A stretch of 64,000 bases of DNA, taken from the NCBI RefSeq assembly GCF_001022965.1, contig NZ_LECZ01000027.1:620001-684000 (forward strand), written 5' to 3'. The notes under the pieces were generated by a model. It was not told the DNA's origin and did not search any database. It saw only the letters and a program-made list of their open reading frames with translations. How positions within the stretch are numbered: the stretch's first letter is position 1; each line of letters starts with the position of its first letter. Source of the stretch: Enterobacter genomosp. O. GTDB lineage: Bacteria > Pseudomonadota > Gammaproteobacteria > Enterobacterales > Enterobacteriaceae. The position numbers and the translations under genes are program-made. Positions 32,677 through 41,635 of this stretch are shown piece by piece.

Positions 32677-33561
32677 CTAAATCCTCAACGTATCAATCAC
32701 CGCTCTAAGCGCAGGCGACACGTTGCGGTGCGGATAATAGAGGTACAATCCGTCCATGCGCAGGCTATAACGCTGCAACACCCGGATAAGCGTTCCGCGC
32801 TCTATATCATCAGCCACCAGCTCCACCGGAACATAGGCCAGCCCAAGCCCCAGCCGGGCGGCTTCGGCTTCCATGTAGCTGTCAGACAGCGCCCATTGCC
32901 CCTCTGGCCGATGGGTGATTTTCTTCCCGTCCTGAACCAGCTCCCACTGGTAGTCACCCCCGTCGGCAAACTGGTAGGAAATGCAGGGATGAACCACTAA
33001 ATCCGCAGGCGTCTGGGGAAAACCGTAGCGGCGAAAGTGTTCCGGGGTAGCCACTACGGCCATTTCCATATCAGGGGTAATGCGCACGGCGATCATTCCC
33101 TGCCCTACCTCTGGCCCCAGCCTGACGCCCGCATCAAACCGCTCGGCGATGATGTCAACGAAGCGGCTTTCGTTTATCAGCTCCAGCCGGATATCCGGGT
33201 AACGCTGTTTAAAAATAGCGAGCTTTGGCAGCAGGCATTTGTCGATGGCGTGCTGGCTGGCATTAATGCGTACCGTACCGGACGGCGTCTGGCGGTAGTG
33301 CGCCAGCGTCGCCAGGCCCGTATCAAGCACATCGAACGCGGACTCGGCGGTCTGATAGAGCTGCTCCCCGGCGTGGGTCAGAGACAGCTTGCGCGTAGTA
33401 CGGACCAGAAGCTGAACGCCCAGCCGCTCTTCCAGCTCGCGAACCGAGCGGCTGATCCCGGACTGCGCCAGGCCGAGCCGCTGTGCGGCCGCCGTGAAGC
33501 TCCCCTCCCTTACCACCTGCATAAACAGGTACAGCTCATTGTAGTTTTCCCGCTTTGCCAT
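32677..33561 (-). CDS. LysR-family regulator
   Basis: A 294-residue LysR-type regulator starting MAKRENYNELYLFMQVVREG, with helix-turn-helix SFTAAAQRLGLAQSGISRSV and RELEERLGVQLLVRTTRKLS, and an effector domain ending RAVIDTLRI. The start at 33561 fits the family; a longer frame begins 21 codons upstream. It is divergent from the hydrolase gene at 33676 (114-bp gap), which is likely its target. Its last codons are duplicated at 31741-31770. Confidence 0.88.
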   Translation of the reverse strand: MAKRENYNELYLFMQVVREGSFTAAAQRLGLAQSGISRSVRELEERLGVQLLVRTTRKLSLTHAGEQLYQTAESAFDVLDTGLATLAHYRQTPSGTVRINASQHAIDKCLLPKLAIFKQRYPDIRLELINESRFVDIIAERFDAGVRLGPEVGQGMIAVRITPDMEMAVVATPEHFRRYGFPQTPADLVVHPCISYQFADGGDYQWELVQDGKKITHRPEGQWALSDSYMEAEAARLGLGLAYVPVELVADDIERGTLIRVLQRYSLRMDGLYLYYPHRNVSPALRAVIDTLRI

Positions 33562-33675
33562 CGTGACTCGCCATTTATAACAATCTGGTATTAATCTTAG
33601 CAGTTTTCGGGCCCTAATCAGCACTATTTTTGCTAACTATAATGCCTGCATCACAACAACACAGGGCACCTTTTC

Positions 33676-34803
33676 ATGAAAACATTCACCCAAAAACTGT
33701 CCGTTGCGATGCTGCTATGTGCATCATTAAGTGGAGTGACAACAATGAGTTATGCTGAGACAACCAATCCAAACGCGCCTGTTTCCATGGTGACCACCTG
33801 GGACAAAACCTTCGCCGAGAGTGATAAAGTCGACCACCGTAAGGTGACTTTCCAGAACCGTTACGGAATCACGCTGGTGGGCGATCTGTATTTGCCTAAA
33901 AACCGCGGCGACCGCAAGCTGGCGGCCATTGCCGTGAGCGGGCCGTTTGGCGCGGTCAAGGAACAATCCAGCGGCCTGTACGCCCAGACCCTGGCGGAAC
34001 AAGGGTTTGTCACCCTGGCATTCGATCCGTCTTATACGGGCGAAAGTGGCGGCCAGCCGCGTAACGTCGCGTCTCCGGATATCAACACCGAAGACTTTAG
34101 TGCGGCGGTTGATTTTCTGGGGTTACAGAAAGAGGTTGATCGTAATCGCATTGGTATTCTCGGCATCTGCGGCTGGGGCGGTATGGCGCTGAATGCGGCC
34201 TCCATGGACACCCGCGTGAAAGCGGTCGCCACCAGCGTGATGTACGACATGAGCCGGGCGATGGGTCACGGCGTCGGCGACGGCAAAGATCGTTATTCAA
34301 CGTCCGATCGCCGTGCCGTCCTGCAGTATCTGAACGAGCAGCGCTGGAAAGATGCCGAGCGTGGCACCTTTGCGCACGGCGGCCATGACATCTATGTCGA
34401 TGAGAACGGCAAGGTGACTGCTGCGGAACGTATTCTGCCGGACGCGTTACCCGCCAACCCAAATCCGGTACTCAAGGAGTTCTTTGATTACTACCGGATG
34501 CCGCGCGGCTTCCATGCCCGCTCCGTCAACTCCACCGGCGCATGGACCGCGACAATGCCGCTGTCGTTTATGAATATGCCGCTGCTGAGCTATGCCGGCG
34601 AGATCGCTATCCCGACGCTTATCGTGACCGGTGAAAAGGCGCACTCCCGCTATTTTGCAGAAGATGCGTTTAAAGCGGTCGGCAGCAAGCAGAAGGAACT
34701 GGTGATTGTCCCGGGCGCAAACCATGTCGATCTTTACGACAATGTTGCCGGGAAGATCCCGTTCACCCGGTTTGACCAGTTCTTCAAAACCAGCCTGAAA
34801 TAA
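33676..34803 (+). CDS. Secreted alpha/beta hydrolase with Cys nucleophile (dienelactone-hydrolase type)
   Basis: A 375-residue protein with a signal peptide (MKTFTQKLSVAMLLCASLSG to MSYAE) and an alpha/beta-hydrolase fold. The nucleophile elbow reads GILGICGWGGMAL, with Cys in place of Ser as in dienelactone hydrolases, and the catalytic His is in PGANHVDLYD. It should be periplasmic. It is divergent from LysR and followed 49 bp later by an MFS exporter on the same strand, so the two may be one transcript. The substrate is unknown. Confidence 0.8.
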   Translation: MKTFTQKLSVAMLLCASLSGVTTMSYAETTNPNAPVSMVTTWDKTFAESDKVDHRKVTFQNRYGITLVGDLYLPKNRGDRKLAAIAVSGPFGAVKEQSSGLYAQTLAEQGFVTLAFDPSYTGESGGQPRNVASPDINTEDFSAAVDFLGLQKEVDRNRIGILGICGWGGMALNAASMDTRVKAVATSVMYDMSRAMGHGVGDGKDRYSTSDRRAVLQYLNEQRWKDAERGTFAHGGHDIYVDENGKVTAAERILPDALPANPNPVLKEFFDYYRMPRGFHARSVNSTGAWTATMPLSFMNMPLLSYAGEIAIPTLIVTGEKAHSRYFAEDAFKAVGSKQKELVIVPGANHVDLYDNVAGKIPFTRFDQFFKTSLK

Positions 34804-34852
34804 ACCCCTACGCCACCCGTTCTGCGCGGGTGGCTCTTCGCGAAAATAGACT

Positions 34853-36049
34853 ATGTCCTCACTGACCCATACCCCACCACAACACGCTGAACATGCGCGC
34901 TGGAGCGGCGTTTTTGCCATGACCCTGTGCGTATTTGTTCTGATTGCATCTGAGTTTATGCCCGTCAGCCTGCTTACCCCTCTCGCCAGAACGCTGGATG
35001 TCACAGAGGGGCTTGCCGGCCAGGGAATTGCCATCTCCGGCGCGTTGGCGGTTCTGACCAGCCTTTTCCTTTCCCAGCTTGCCGGGAATATGAATCGTAA
35101 ATACCTCCTGCTGGGCATGACCCTGCTGATGGCACTCTCGGGGATCGTTATTGGTTTCGCCCCGAACTATCTGACGTATATGCTCGGCCGCGCCCTGATC
35201 GGAATTGCCGTCGGCGGGTTCTGGTCCATGTCTGCCGCAACGGCCATTCGCCTTGTTCCTCCACATCAGGTTGCGCGCGCGCTGGCTATTTTCAACGGCG
35301 GTAACGCGCTGGCAACGGTGGTGGCCGCCCCGCTTGGCAGCTACCTTGGCGCCACCATTGGCTGGCGCGGCGCATTTCTTTGCCTGGTGCCGGTGGCGAT
35401 AGCGGCGTTCATCTGGCAGTGTTTTAGCCTGCCGGACATGCAGGGGCGTAAAAACGGTGCGTCACAGGGAAGCGTTTTTCGGCTATTCCGCCAGCCTGCG
35501 GTTTCCGTCGGTCTGATGGCCTGCGGCCTGTTCTTTATGGGTCAGTTTGCGCTGTTTACCTATCTGCGCCCGTTCCTCGAAACCGTCACCCAGGTGAGTG
35601 GAACCGGGCTGTCGCTGATTTTGCTCACCATCGGCGTCGCGGGTTTTGTGGGCACCCTGTTCGTTGCCCTGGTGCTTAATGCCGCGTTTTACGTGACGCT
35701 GATCGCGATCCCTCTGCTGATGGCCGCCATCGCAGTCGCGTTGATTCTCACCGGGCATAACGTGTGGATCGTCGCCCTGCTGTCAGGCCTATGGGGGATG
35801 CTGGCAACGGCGGCACCGACGGGATGGTGGACGTGGATTGCGCGAACGCTGCCGGAGGATGCCGAAGCTGGTGGTGGACTGATGGTCGCGGTGATCCAGC
35901 TCGCCATTGCGCTCGGTTCAACGGCGGGCGGTATAGCGTTCGATCGTTACAGCTGGCAGACCACGTTTGCACTGAGTGGCATCGTGCTCGTCTGTGCGGC
36001 AGCGCTAACGTTTCTGCTTTCGCGTCTTCACAAACAACGCGCCGGATGA
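34853..36049 (+). CDS. MFS drug/metabolite exporter (DHA1 type)
   Basis: A 398-residue 12-helix MFS protein with LIASEFMPVSLLTPLARTLD in the first loop, GRALIGIAVGGFWSMSAATA (motif C region is FNGGNALATVVAAPLGSYLG) and a cytoplasmic middle loop. It resembles NepI/AraJ/YdhP-type efflux proteins (DHA1). The exported compound is unknown. It follows the hydrolase gene closely on the same strand. Confidence 0.83.
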   Translation: MSSLTHTPPQHAEHARWSGVFAMTLCVFVLIASEFMPVSLLTPLARTLDVTEGLAGQGIAISGALAVLTSLFLSQLAGNMNRKYLLLGMTLLMALSGIVIGFAPNYLTYMLGRALIGIAVGGFWSMSAATAIRLVPPHQVARALAIFNGGNALATVVAAPLGSYLGATIGWRGAFLCLVPVAIAAFIWQCFSLPDMQGRKNGASQGSVFRLFRQPAVSVGLMACGLFFMGQFALFTYLRPFLETVTQVSGTGLSLILLTIGVAGFVGTLFVALVLNAAFYVTLIAIPLLMAAIAVALILTGHNVWIVALLSGLWGMLATAAPTGWWTWIARTLPEDAEAGGGLMVAVIQLAIALGSTAGGIAFDRYSWQTTFALSGIVLVCAAALTFLLSRLHKQRAG

Positions 36050-36121
36050 TTTTTTGACCCTTGTCTGCCTCGCTGGTGTATTGTTTTTAAACAATGACAT
36101 CCAGTAAAGGACACCTGCGCA

Positions 36122-36745
36122 ATGATCAGCATCCTCGGTAAAACCACCTCCATCAACGTTCGTAAAGTGCTCTGGACCTGCGAAGAAGCGGGCATCGCTT
36201 ACCGGCAGGAAGATTACGGCAGCGGTTTTGCCTCGACGGAAACGGAGGCCTTCCGCGCCCTGAACCCCAACGCCATGGTGCCGGTACTGATTGATGGCGA
36301 TTTCGTGCTGTGGGAGTCCAATTCCATCTGCCGCTATCTGGCGCGCAAGGCGGAACGTCACGATCTGCTGCCCGCAGAACCGCAGGCCTGCGCCAACGTT
36401 GAGCGCTGGATGGACTGGCAGGTATCGGAATTTAACACCGCCTGGCGCTATGTTTTCCCGGCGCTGGGACGTAAAAACCCGGACTTTAACGATCCCGAGC
36501 GCATTGCGGCGGGTATTAAAGAGTGGAACCATTGCGTCAGCATTCTGGAGAATCAGCTGCAGCGCACCGGAGCCTTTGCAGCGGGCGAGACGTTTACCCT
36601 TGCGGACGTAGTGCTTGGGCTGTCGGTGAATCGCTGGAAAATGACGCCGTTTGATAAGCCTGACGTGCCCGCCATTGAGGCCTGGTTTGAACGCCTCAAC
36701 CAGCGCCCGGCGTTTTTGCGTCACGGAAATAACGGCATGATTTAA
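36122..36745 (+). CDS. Glutathione S-transferase family protein
   Basis: A 207-residue GST: thioredoxin-like N-terminal domain starting MISILGKTTSINVRKVLWTC, with the glutathione-binding NPNAMVPVL (cis-Pro) and DFVLWESNSICRYLA motifs, and a helical C-terminal domain (FTLADVVLGLSVNRW). It resembles GstB/YfcG-type enterobacterial GSTs. A role in detoxification is a family inference. AAAGGA lies upstream of the start. It lies 72 bp after the MFS gene on the same strand. Confidence 0.88.
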   Translation: MISILGKTTSINVRKVLWTCEEAGIAYRQEDYGSGFASTETEAFRALNPNAMVPVLIDGDFVLWESNSICRYLARKAERHDLLPAEPQACANVERWMDWQVSEFNTAWRYVFPALGRKNPDFNDPERIAAGIKEWNHCVSILENQLQRTGAFAAGETFTLADVVLGLSVNRWKMTPFDKPDVPAIEAWFERLNQRPAFLRHGNNGMI

Positions 36746-36898
36746 CGTATTACCCCCCATCTTGAGAAAGGGTATTTTATTTAATTACTAAACCCGTGAA
36801 GTCGTCAGAGGGAATAATAATTAAGCCATATCCTGGACAGCCCGTTGCGCCGCTTTGCTAGCCTGAATATTCAGGCAAAGTTCAACCCGGAGGTATTC

Positions 36899-37636
36899 TT
36901 GCTGATAAGACTCAAGAAAGAACGAACGCACCAGGAGGATCGCCGGCTTGCTCTCTGGCTGGCGACCTCAGCAGGTTTGCTGAACGCCATCGCCCTAGGG
37001 GCTTTCGGCTTTTTTCCCTCACACATGACCGGCAACACCTCTCAATTATCCAGCGAAGTCTCTTCCACCGATCTGAGCGATATTATTTTTTTCGGCTCGA
37101 TTATTCTCTCCTTTGTGGCAGGCGCAATCATTGCGCGCACGATCGTGATATGGGGCATTATCCATAACATCAGACTGGTTTTTTGCCAGATCCTTTTTGT
37201 TGAGGGGTTATTACTGAGCGGCGTCTCTTTTTACGAAATGTATTTTCATGCCCTCACCAGCAACCGCGAGATTATTCTTTTTCTCTGCGGCCTGATGGGT
37301 ATTCATAATTCCACCTCTACGCAGCTTTCCGGTGGACGAGTGAGATCGACGCATATTACCGGCACGCTGACGGACGCAGGGATATCCCTGGCCTCCGTTA
37401 TGGTGGCGATGCTGCGCAGAGATTACTCCAAAGATACGGCGGCGCAAAAAAGCCAGCTGAAAACCCACTTAACCACCCTGTTCTCGTTTATTACCGGCGG
37501 GATCGCCGGGCTGCTGCTGTTCAGATGGATTGGGTTTAACGCCATGCTGGCGCTCGGGCTGATGCTGACCGTGGTCGCCACCGTCTCAATTATCACCGTC
37601 TCTACGCGAGTTCGACGGGTCCGCGCTGCCGTCTGA
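36899..37636 (+). CDS. DUF1275 (YoaK-type) membrane protein
   Basis: A 245-residue protein with about six membrane helices: LWLATSAGLLNAIALGAFGF, SHMTGNTSQLSSEV (conserved S-H-x-T/S-G-N motif), GIHNSTSTQLSGGRVRSTHI and TGTLTDAG. This is DUF1275. The start chosen is a TTG at 36899 with GGAGG five bases ahead; an ATG 18 codons upstream lacks a ribosome site. Its 3' end overlaps the convergent MerR gene by 51 bp. Function unknown. Confidence 0.82.
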   Translation: MLIRLKKERTHQEDRRLALWLATSAGLLNAIALGAFGFFPSHMTGNTSQLSSEVSSTDLSDIIFFGSIILSFVAGAIIARTIVIWGIIHNIRLVFCQILFVEGLLLSGVSFYEMYFHALTSNREIILFLCGLMGIHNSTSTQLSGGRVRSTHITGTLTDAGISLASVMVAMLRRDYSKDTAAQKSQLKTHLTTLFSFITGGIAGLLLFRWIGFNAMLALGLMLTVVATVSIITVSTRVRRVRAAV

Positions 37637-38035
37637 GCGTTGCAACTGCCCCAGCAGGCGCTGCATGTTGTCGTCACAGGATATCCCGTCCGGCCTGCTG
37701 GTGATGCTTGCGACCAGCGTCAGCAGCTCTTTTCGGTTTTCCTCGAGCTGCTTCTGCATCGCCTCTATTTCTGCAATGCGCGTCTTAAGGGACTGGACCA
37801 GTCCCTCATGATCCCAGCGCTGTTGCGGCTGCGGCAGGAAGCGGCGTATTTGCTCGAGGGTGAACCCGGCACGCTGCGCATTGTCGATGATGTTCAGCAG
37901 CGCTGCCGCGTCGGTTGAATACGAACGGTATCCGTTACCCTGCCTGACCGGTCGCGGCAGTAAACCTTCCGCCTCATAAAACCGAATGCGCGACGGGGTA
38001 ATTCCCGTCATTTTCGACAGCTCGCCAATTTTCAT
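37586..38035 (-). CDS. MerR-family regulator
   Basis: A 149-residue MerR regulator: MKIGELSKMTGITPSRIRFY, EAEGLLPRPVRQGNGYRSYS, then a dimerisation coiled coil (LVQSLKTRIAEIEAMQKQLE). There is no clear metal-binding cysteine set at the end (one CDD), so it belongs to the drug/aldehyde/redox-type group rather than CueR. It is divergent from the NAD(P) gene at 38128 with a perfect 18-bp palindrome between them. Confidence 0.9.
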   Translation of the reverse strand: MKIGELSKMTGITPSRIRFYEAEGLLPRPVRQGNGYRSYSTDAAALLNIIDNAQRAGFTLEQIRRFLPQPQQRWDHEGLVQSLKTRIAEIEAMQKQLEENRKELLTLVASITSRPDGISCDDNMQRLLGQLQRSDGSADPSNSRRDGDN

Positions 38036-38058
38036 TTCGTCAGCTCTGGCATATTGAC

Positions 38059-38076
38059 CTTAAAGTTAACTTTAAG
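38059..38076. promoter_or_regulatory. MerR-type operator
   Basis: CTTAAAGTTAACTTTAAG, a perfect 18-bp palindrome directly after a -35-like TTGACC (38054-38059). This is the classic placement for MerR-family activators, within the promoter of the divergent gene at 38128. Confidence 0.82.
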
Positions 38077-38127
38077 CTTAAACTTTCTATACGGTCAATC
38101 GGATCGCCAACTCATCAGGGAGCTACC

Positions 38128-39075
38128 ATGCAAACTATTCTCGGCGCCAGCGGGCAAATTGCCCGTGAACTGACCCGCGAGCTTAAACGCAAATACACCG
38201 ACGATATCAGGCTGGTCAGCCGCCATCCGCAGAAAGTCAACGCCAGCGATATCACGGTGGCGGCCGATCTCCTGGATGCGCAGCAGACGCAGAAGGCGGT
38301 TAGCGGCAGCGACACGGTCTACTTTACCGCCGGTCTGCCGCCTGACTCCGCCCTGTGGGAGCGTCAGTTCCCCACCATGCTGGAAAATGCGCTGGAGGCC
38401 ACGCGAAAGGCGGGCGCAAGATTCGTCTATTTTGACAATACCTACATGTACCCTCAGAGCGACGTGCCGCAGATCGAAGAGACGCGCTTCGCGCCCCGGG
38501 GACGAAAAGGCAACGTGCGCGCGCAGATGGCCAACCGGGTGCTTGACGAAATGCAGCGGGGCGACATTCCCGTCATCATCGGTCGGGCACCTGAGTTTTA
38601 CGGGCCTGACAAAACGCAGAGCTTCACGAATACGCTCATTATCGACAGGCTGAAGCAGCACAAACGCCCGCGCGTTCCGGTCCGTGACGATACGCTTCGT
38701 ACGCTTATCTGGACTCCGGATGCCAGCCGCGCGCTCGCCCTGCTGGGCAATACGCCTGAGGCCTACGGGCAGACGTGGCATTTGCCGTGCTGGGACGAAA
38801 GGCTAACGTATCAACAATTTGTGACCCTCGCCTGTGACATCTTCGGTCAGAAGGCGGATTACGCCGTGCTCGGCAAGCTGGCCTTCGCCGCGACGGCGCT
38901 GTTTTCACAGGGGGCCCGTGAAATGCGGGAGCTGTTTCCCAGGTACGACGTTGACAACCTGTTTGATTCAACGAAATTTAAGCGCCGCTTCCCTGATTTT
39001 GCCGTCACCTCCTACCGGCAAGGGCTGGAGGAAATCTGGCAGGAATGCAGAGCAAGAGACGCTAAAACCGCATAA
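38128..39075 (+). CDS. NAD(P)-binding epimerase/dehydratase-family protein
   Basis: A 315-residue Rossmann-fold protein of the extended SDR (NAD-dependent epimerase) type: the glycine motif is short and atypical at the N-terminus (MQTILGASGQIARELT), with VYFTAGLPPDSALWE and FVYFDNTYMYPQSDVPQIEE (the Y-x3-K site is altered, so catalysis is uncertain). It resembles atypical SDRs. It is under probable control of the divergent MerR gene. Substrate unknown. Confidence 0.78.
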   Translation: MQTILGASGQIARELTRELKRKYTDDIRLVSRHPQKVNASDITVAADLLDAQQTQKAVSGSDTVYFTAGLPPDSALWERQFPTMLENALEATRKAGARFVYFDNTYMYPQSDVPQIEETRFAPRGRKGNVRAQMANRVLDEMQRGDIPVIIGRAPEFYGPDKTQSFTNTLIIDRLKQHKRPRVPVRDDTLRTLIWTPDASRALALLGNTPEAYGQTWHLPCWDERLTYQQFVTLACDIFGQKADYAVLGKLAFAATALFSQGAREMRELFPRYDVDNLFDSTKFKRRFPDFAVTSYRQGLEEIWQECRARDAKTA

Positions 39076-39099
39076 TTTCCGTGCCGCACGAACTCGTAG

Positions 39100-39126
39100 G
39101 TGACGCTTTAAACGTGACAGCGTCAC
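39100..39126. other. Inverted repeat after the SDR gene
   Basis: GTGACGCT (39100-39107) and AGCGTCAC (39119-39126) with an 11-nt loop. A second inverted repeat, CAGGCCTTA/TAAGGCCTG, is at 39168-39190. Neither is followed by a T-run. They lie in the 275-bp gap before the osm operon, which otherwise should hold its promoter. Confidence 0.45.
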
Positions 39127-39350
39127 ATTTAAATCTTCTCTTTAGGACTATTCTGCCCGCCCCATATCAGGCCTTACGCCATAAGGCCTGACCTGATGTT
39201 GTCACTATTTTCATAGGGTTACTGATTTCACCCCTTCGCTGGAACCCTTCCCAAACGCTTGCTATAGGTCATCTACCCCTGCCGAAACATGGCATAACAA
39301 CAGGCAACCGGTGGTTGCTATAACGCATGCGCACAGGGAGACACACCGCA

Positions 39351-40061
39351 ATGCATCCATTACTCAAACGTTCGCTGCTGTTTGTCGGCGCCATTATCGC
39401 GGTCCTCGCTCTCCTCGTCTGGGGCATCGGGCTGGAGACGATTAAGGCGCGCCAGGTTGACCTGGTTTATCTCGGGCAACAGCACATGATTCTGGTTTTC
39501 TCGTCGATGTTCTTTGCCCTGCTGGTCGGTATTCCTGCCGGTATCCTGCTGAGCCGCCCGGCCGCGCGGGGTATCGCCGAATACGTGATGCAAATCTTCA
39601 ACGTCGGCAACACGCTGCCGCCGCTGGCCGTACTAGCGCTGGCGATGGTGGTGATTGGCATCGGCGATACGCCCGCCATCATCGCCCTGTTCCTCGCCTC
39701 GCTGCTGCCGATAGTGCGTAATACCTACGCCGGGCTGTGCTCGGTCCCGGCGTCGCTGCTGGAAGCGGCAAACGGGATTGGGATGACCAAATGGCAGCGT
39801 CTGCGCCAGGTCGAGTTGCCGAACGCCTGGCCGGTCATGCTCTCGGGGATCCGCATCGCCACCGCCATTAACGTCGGAACCGCGCCGCTGGCGTTCCTGA
39901 TTGGCGCCAGCAGCTACGGTGAGCTGATTTTCCCCGGCATCTATCTGAACGATTTCCCGACCCTGATCCTCGGCGCGGCGGCCACCGCCCTGTTCGCCCT
40001 GATCCTCGATACCCTGCTGGCGGCGCTGGGTCGCGTGATGAGTCCCCATCTCGCTCGATAA
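39351..40061 (+). CDS. osmY: OsmY, permease of the OsmU osmoprotectant ABC importer
   Basis: A 236-residue inner-membrane permease with the binding-protein-dependent transport fold (LPPLAVLALAMVVIGIGDTP, EAANGIGMTKWQRLRQVELP, the latter being the EAA loop that contacts the ATPase). First gene of a four-gene operon in the order permease, binding protein, permease, ATPase. In Salmonella this is osmU (osmV, osmW, osmX, osmY), importing glycine betaine and choline sulfate and lying next to clcB, as here. Not to be confused with the periplasmic OsmY of E. coli. Start at 39351 with GGGAG upstream. Confidence 0.88.
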   Translation: MHPLLKRSLLFVGAIIAVLALLVWGIGLETIKARQVDLVYLGQQHMILVFSSMFFALLVGIPAGILLSRPAARGIAEYVMQIFNVGNTLPPLAVLALAMVVIGIGDTPAIIALFLASLLPIVRNTYAGLCSVPASLLEAANGIGMTKWQRLRQVELPNAWPVMLSGIRIATAINVGTAPLAFLIGASSYGELIFPGIYLNDFPTLILGAAATALFALILDTLLAALGRVMSPHLAR

Positions 40062-40079
40062 CAATAACAAGGAGCTTTT

Positions 40080-40979
40080 ATGAGACTGTTTTCCGGCCTG
40101 ACGGCGCTGTGTGCCGCGGCGCTGTTCACCAGCCAGGCGATGGCGGCCCCGCTGATTCTGGCAACCAAGAGCTTTACCGAGCAGCATATTCTCTCGGCGA
40201 TGACCGTGCAGTACCTGCAAAAGAAAGGCTTTCAGGTGCAGCCGCAAACCAATATCGCCACGGTGATTTCCCGTAACGCAATGATCAACAAACAGATTGA
40301 TATGACCTGGGAGTACACCGGCACGTCATTAATCATCTTCAACCATATCAACAAGCGCATGTCGCCGCAGGCGTCTTACGAGACGGTGAAACGCCTGGAC
40401 GCGAAGCACGGTCTGGTCTGGCTCAAGCCCGCCGATATGAACAATACCTATGCCTTCGCCATGCAGCGCAAGCGCGCCGAGGCGGAACATATCAACACCA
40501 TGTCAGAGATGGTGGCGAAAATTGAGCAGGTTCGTAAAACCAACCCGGACAAAAACTGGCTGCTGGTCTTAGACCTGGAGTTTGCCGGGCGCAGCGACGG
40601 CATGAAGCCGCTGCAGGCGGCCTATAACCTGACGCTGGATCGCCCGCAGATCCGCCAGATGGACCCCGGTCTGGTTTATAACGCGGTGCGCGACGGCTTC
40701 GTCGACGCCGGTCTGATTTACACCACCGACGGGCGCGTGAAGGGCTTCGACCTGAAGGTGCTGGAGGATGACAAAGGATTCTTCCCGAGCTACGCCGTCA
40801 CCCCGGTGGTGCGTAAGGACACGCTGGAGGCCAACCCGGGCCTGGAAGAGGCGCTCAACACCCTCTCGGCCCAGCTCAACAACGACGTTATCACCGAACT
40901 GAACAAGAAGGTGGATATCGACCATCAGTCACCGCAGCAGGTCGCCCGAGATTTCCTGCGTAGCAAACAGCTGCTGTAG
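40080..40979 (+). CDS. osmX: OsmX, periplasmic osmoprotectant-binding protein
   Basis: A 299-residue binding protein with a signal peptide ([20 protein letters not shown] then MAAPLI). The mature part opens [20 protein letters not shown], which with [20 protein letters not shown] and [12 protein letters not shown] is typical of OpuBC/ProX-like glycine-betaine-binding proteins. It feeds substrate to the OsmW/OsmY permeases. It starts 18 bp after osmY, with AAGGAG ahead. Confidence 0.9.
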   Translation: MRLFSGLTALCAAALFTSQAMAAPLILATKSFTEQHILSAMTVQYLQKKGFQVQPQTNIATVISRNAMINKQIDMTWEYTGTSLIIFNHINKRMSPQASYETVKRLDAKHGLVWLKPADMNNTYAFAMQRKRAEAEHINTMSEMVAKIEQVRKTNPDKNWLLVLDLEFAGRSDGMKPLQAAYNLTLDRPQIRQMDPGLVYNAVRDGFVDAGLIYTTDGRVKGFDLKVLEDDKGFFPSYAVTPVVRKDTLEANPGLEEALNTLSAQLNNDVITELNKKVDIDHQSPQQVARDFLRSKQLL

Positions 40980-40987
40980 GAGGCGCT

Positions 40988-41635
40988 ATGGAGACGATTC
41001 ACTACATCCTCGATAACTGGGACTACCTGCTGACCCTGACGCTGCAGCATCTGTGGCTGGTGGCGCTGGCCGTGGGCTTAGCCATTCTCATCGGCGTTCC
41101 GCTGGGCATTTTGATTGTCCGCCACAAGTGGCTGGCGACGCCGGTGCTGGGAATAGCCACCATCGTGCTGACCATTCCGTCCATTGCTCTGTTTGGCCTG
41201 ATGATCCCGCTGTTTTCGCTGATCGGTCAGGGTATTGGCGCCCTGCCCGCGATTACGGCGGTGTTTCTCTACTCGCTGCTGCCGATTGTGCGCAACACCC
41301 ACACCGCGCTCGACAGCCTGCCGCCGGGCCTGCGCGAAGCCGGGCGCGGCATTGGCATGACCTTCTGGCAGCGTCTGCGCTGGGTTGAAATCCCGATGGC
41401 TCTGCCGGTGATTTTCGGCGGCATCCGCACCGCCGTGGTGATGAACATCGGCGTGATGGCGATTGCCGCGGTGATCGGCGCGGGCGGTCTGGGCCTGCTG
41501 CTGCTCAACGGCATCGGCGGAAGCGATATTCGCATGTTGATTGCGGGCGCGCTGATGATTTGTCTTTTAGCGATTGTGCTCGACTGGCTGCTGCACCGTC
41601 TGCAGGTGGTACTGACTCCTAAGGGGATTCGATAA
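40988..41635 (+). CDS. osmW: OsmW, second permease of OsmU
   Basis: A 215-residue permease opening METIHYILDNWDYLLTLTLQ, with IVLTIPSIALFGLMIPLF, EAGRGIGMTFWQRLRWVEIP (EAA loop) and IGAGGLGLLLLNGIG. It pairs with OsmY to form the membrane channel. The stop overlaps the start of osmV (TAATG), giving translational coupling. Confidence 0.9.
   Translation: METIHYILDNWDYLLTLTLQHLWLVALAVGLAILIGVPLGILIVRHKWLATPVLGIATIVLTIPSIALFGLMIPLFSLIGQGIGALPAITAVFLYSLLPIVRNTHTALDSLPPGLREAGRGIGMTFWQRLRWVEIPMALPVIFGGIRTAVVMNIGVMAIAAVIGAGGLGLLLLNGIGGSDIRMLIAGALMICLLAIVLDWLLHRLQVVLTPKGIR

Noticed and set aside
39168..39190. CAGGCCTTA/TAAGGCCTG hairpin as a terminator
   Set aside because: No T-run on either side and too far from the preceding gene; listed only as an inverted repeat.
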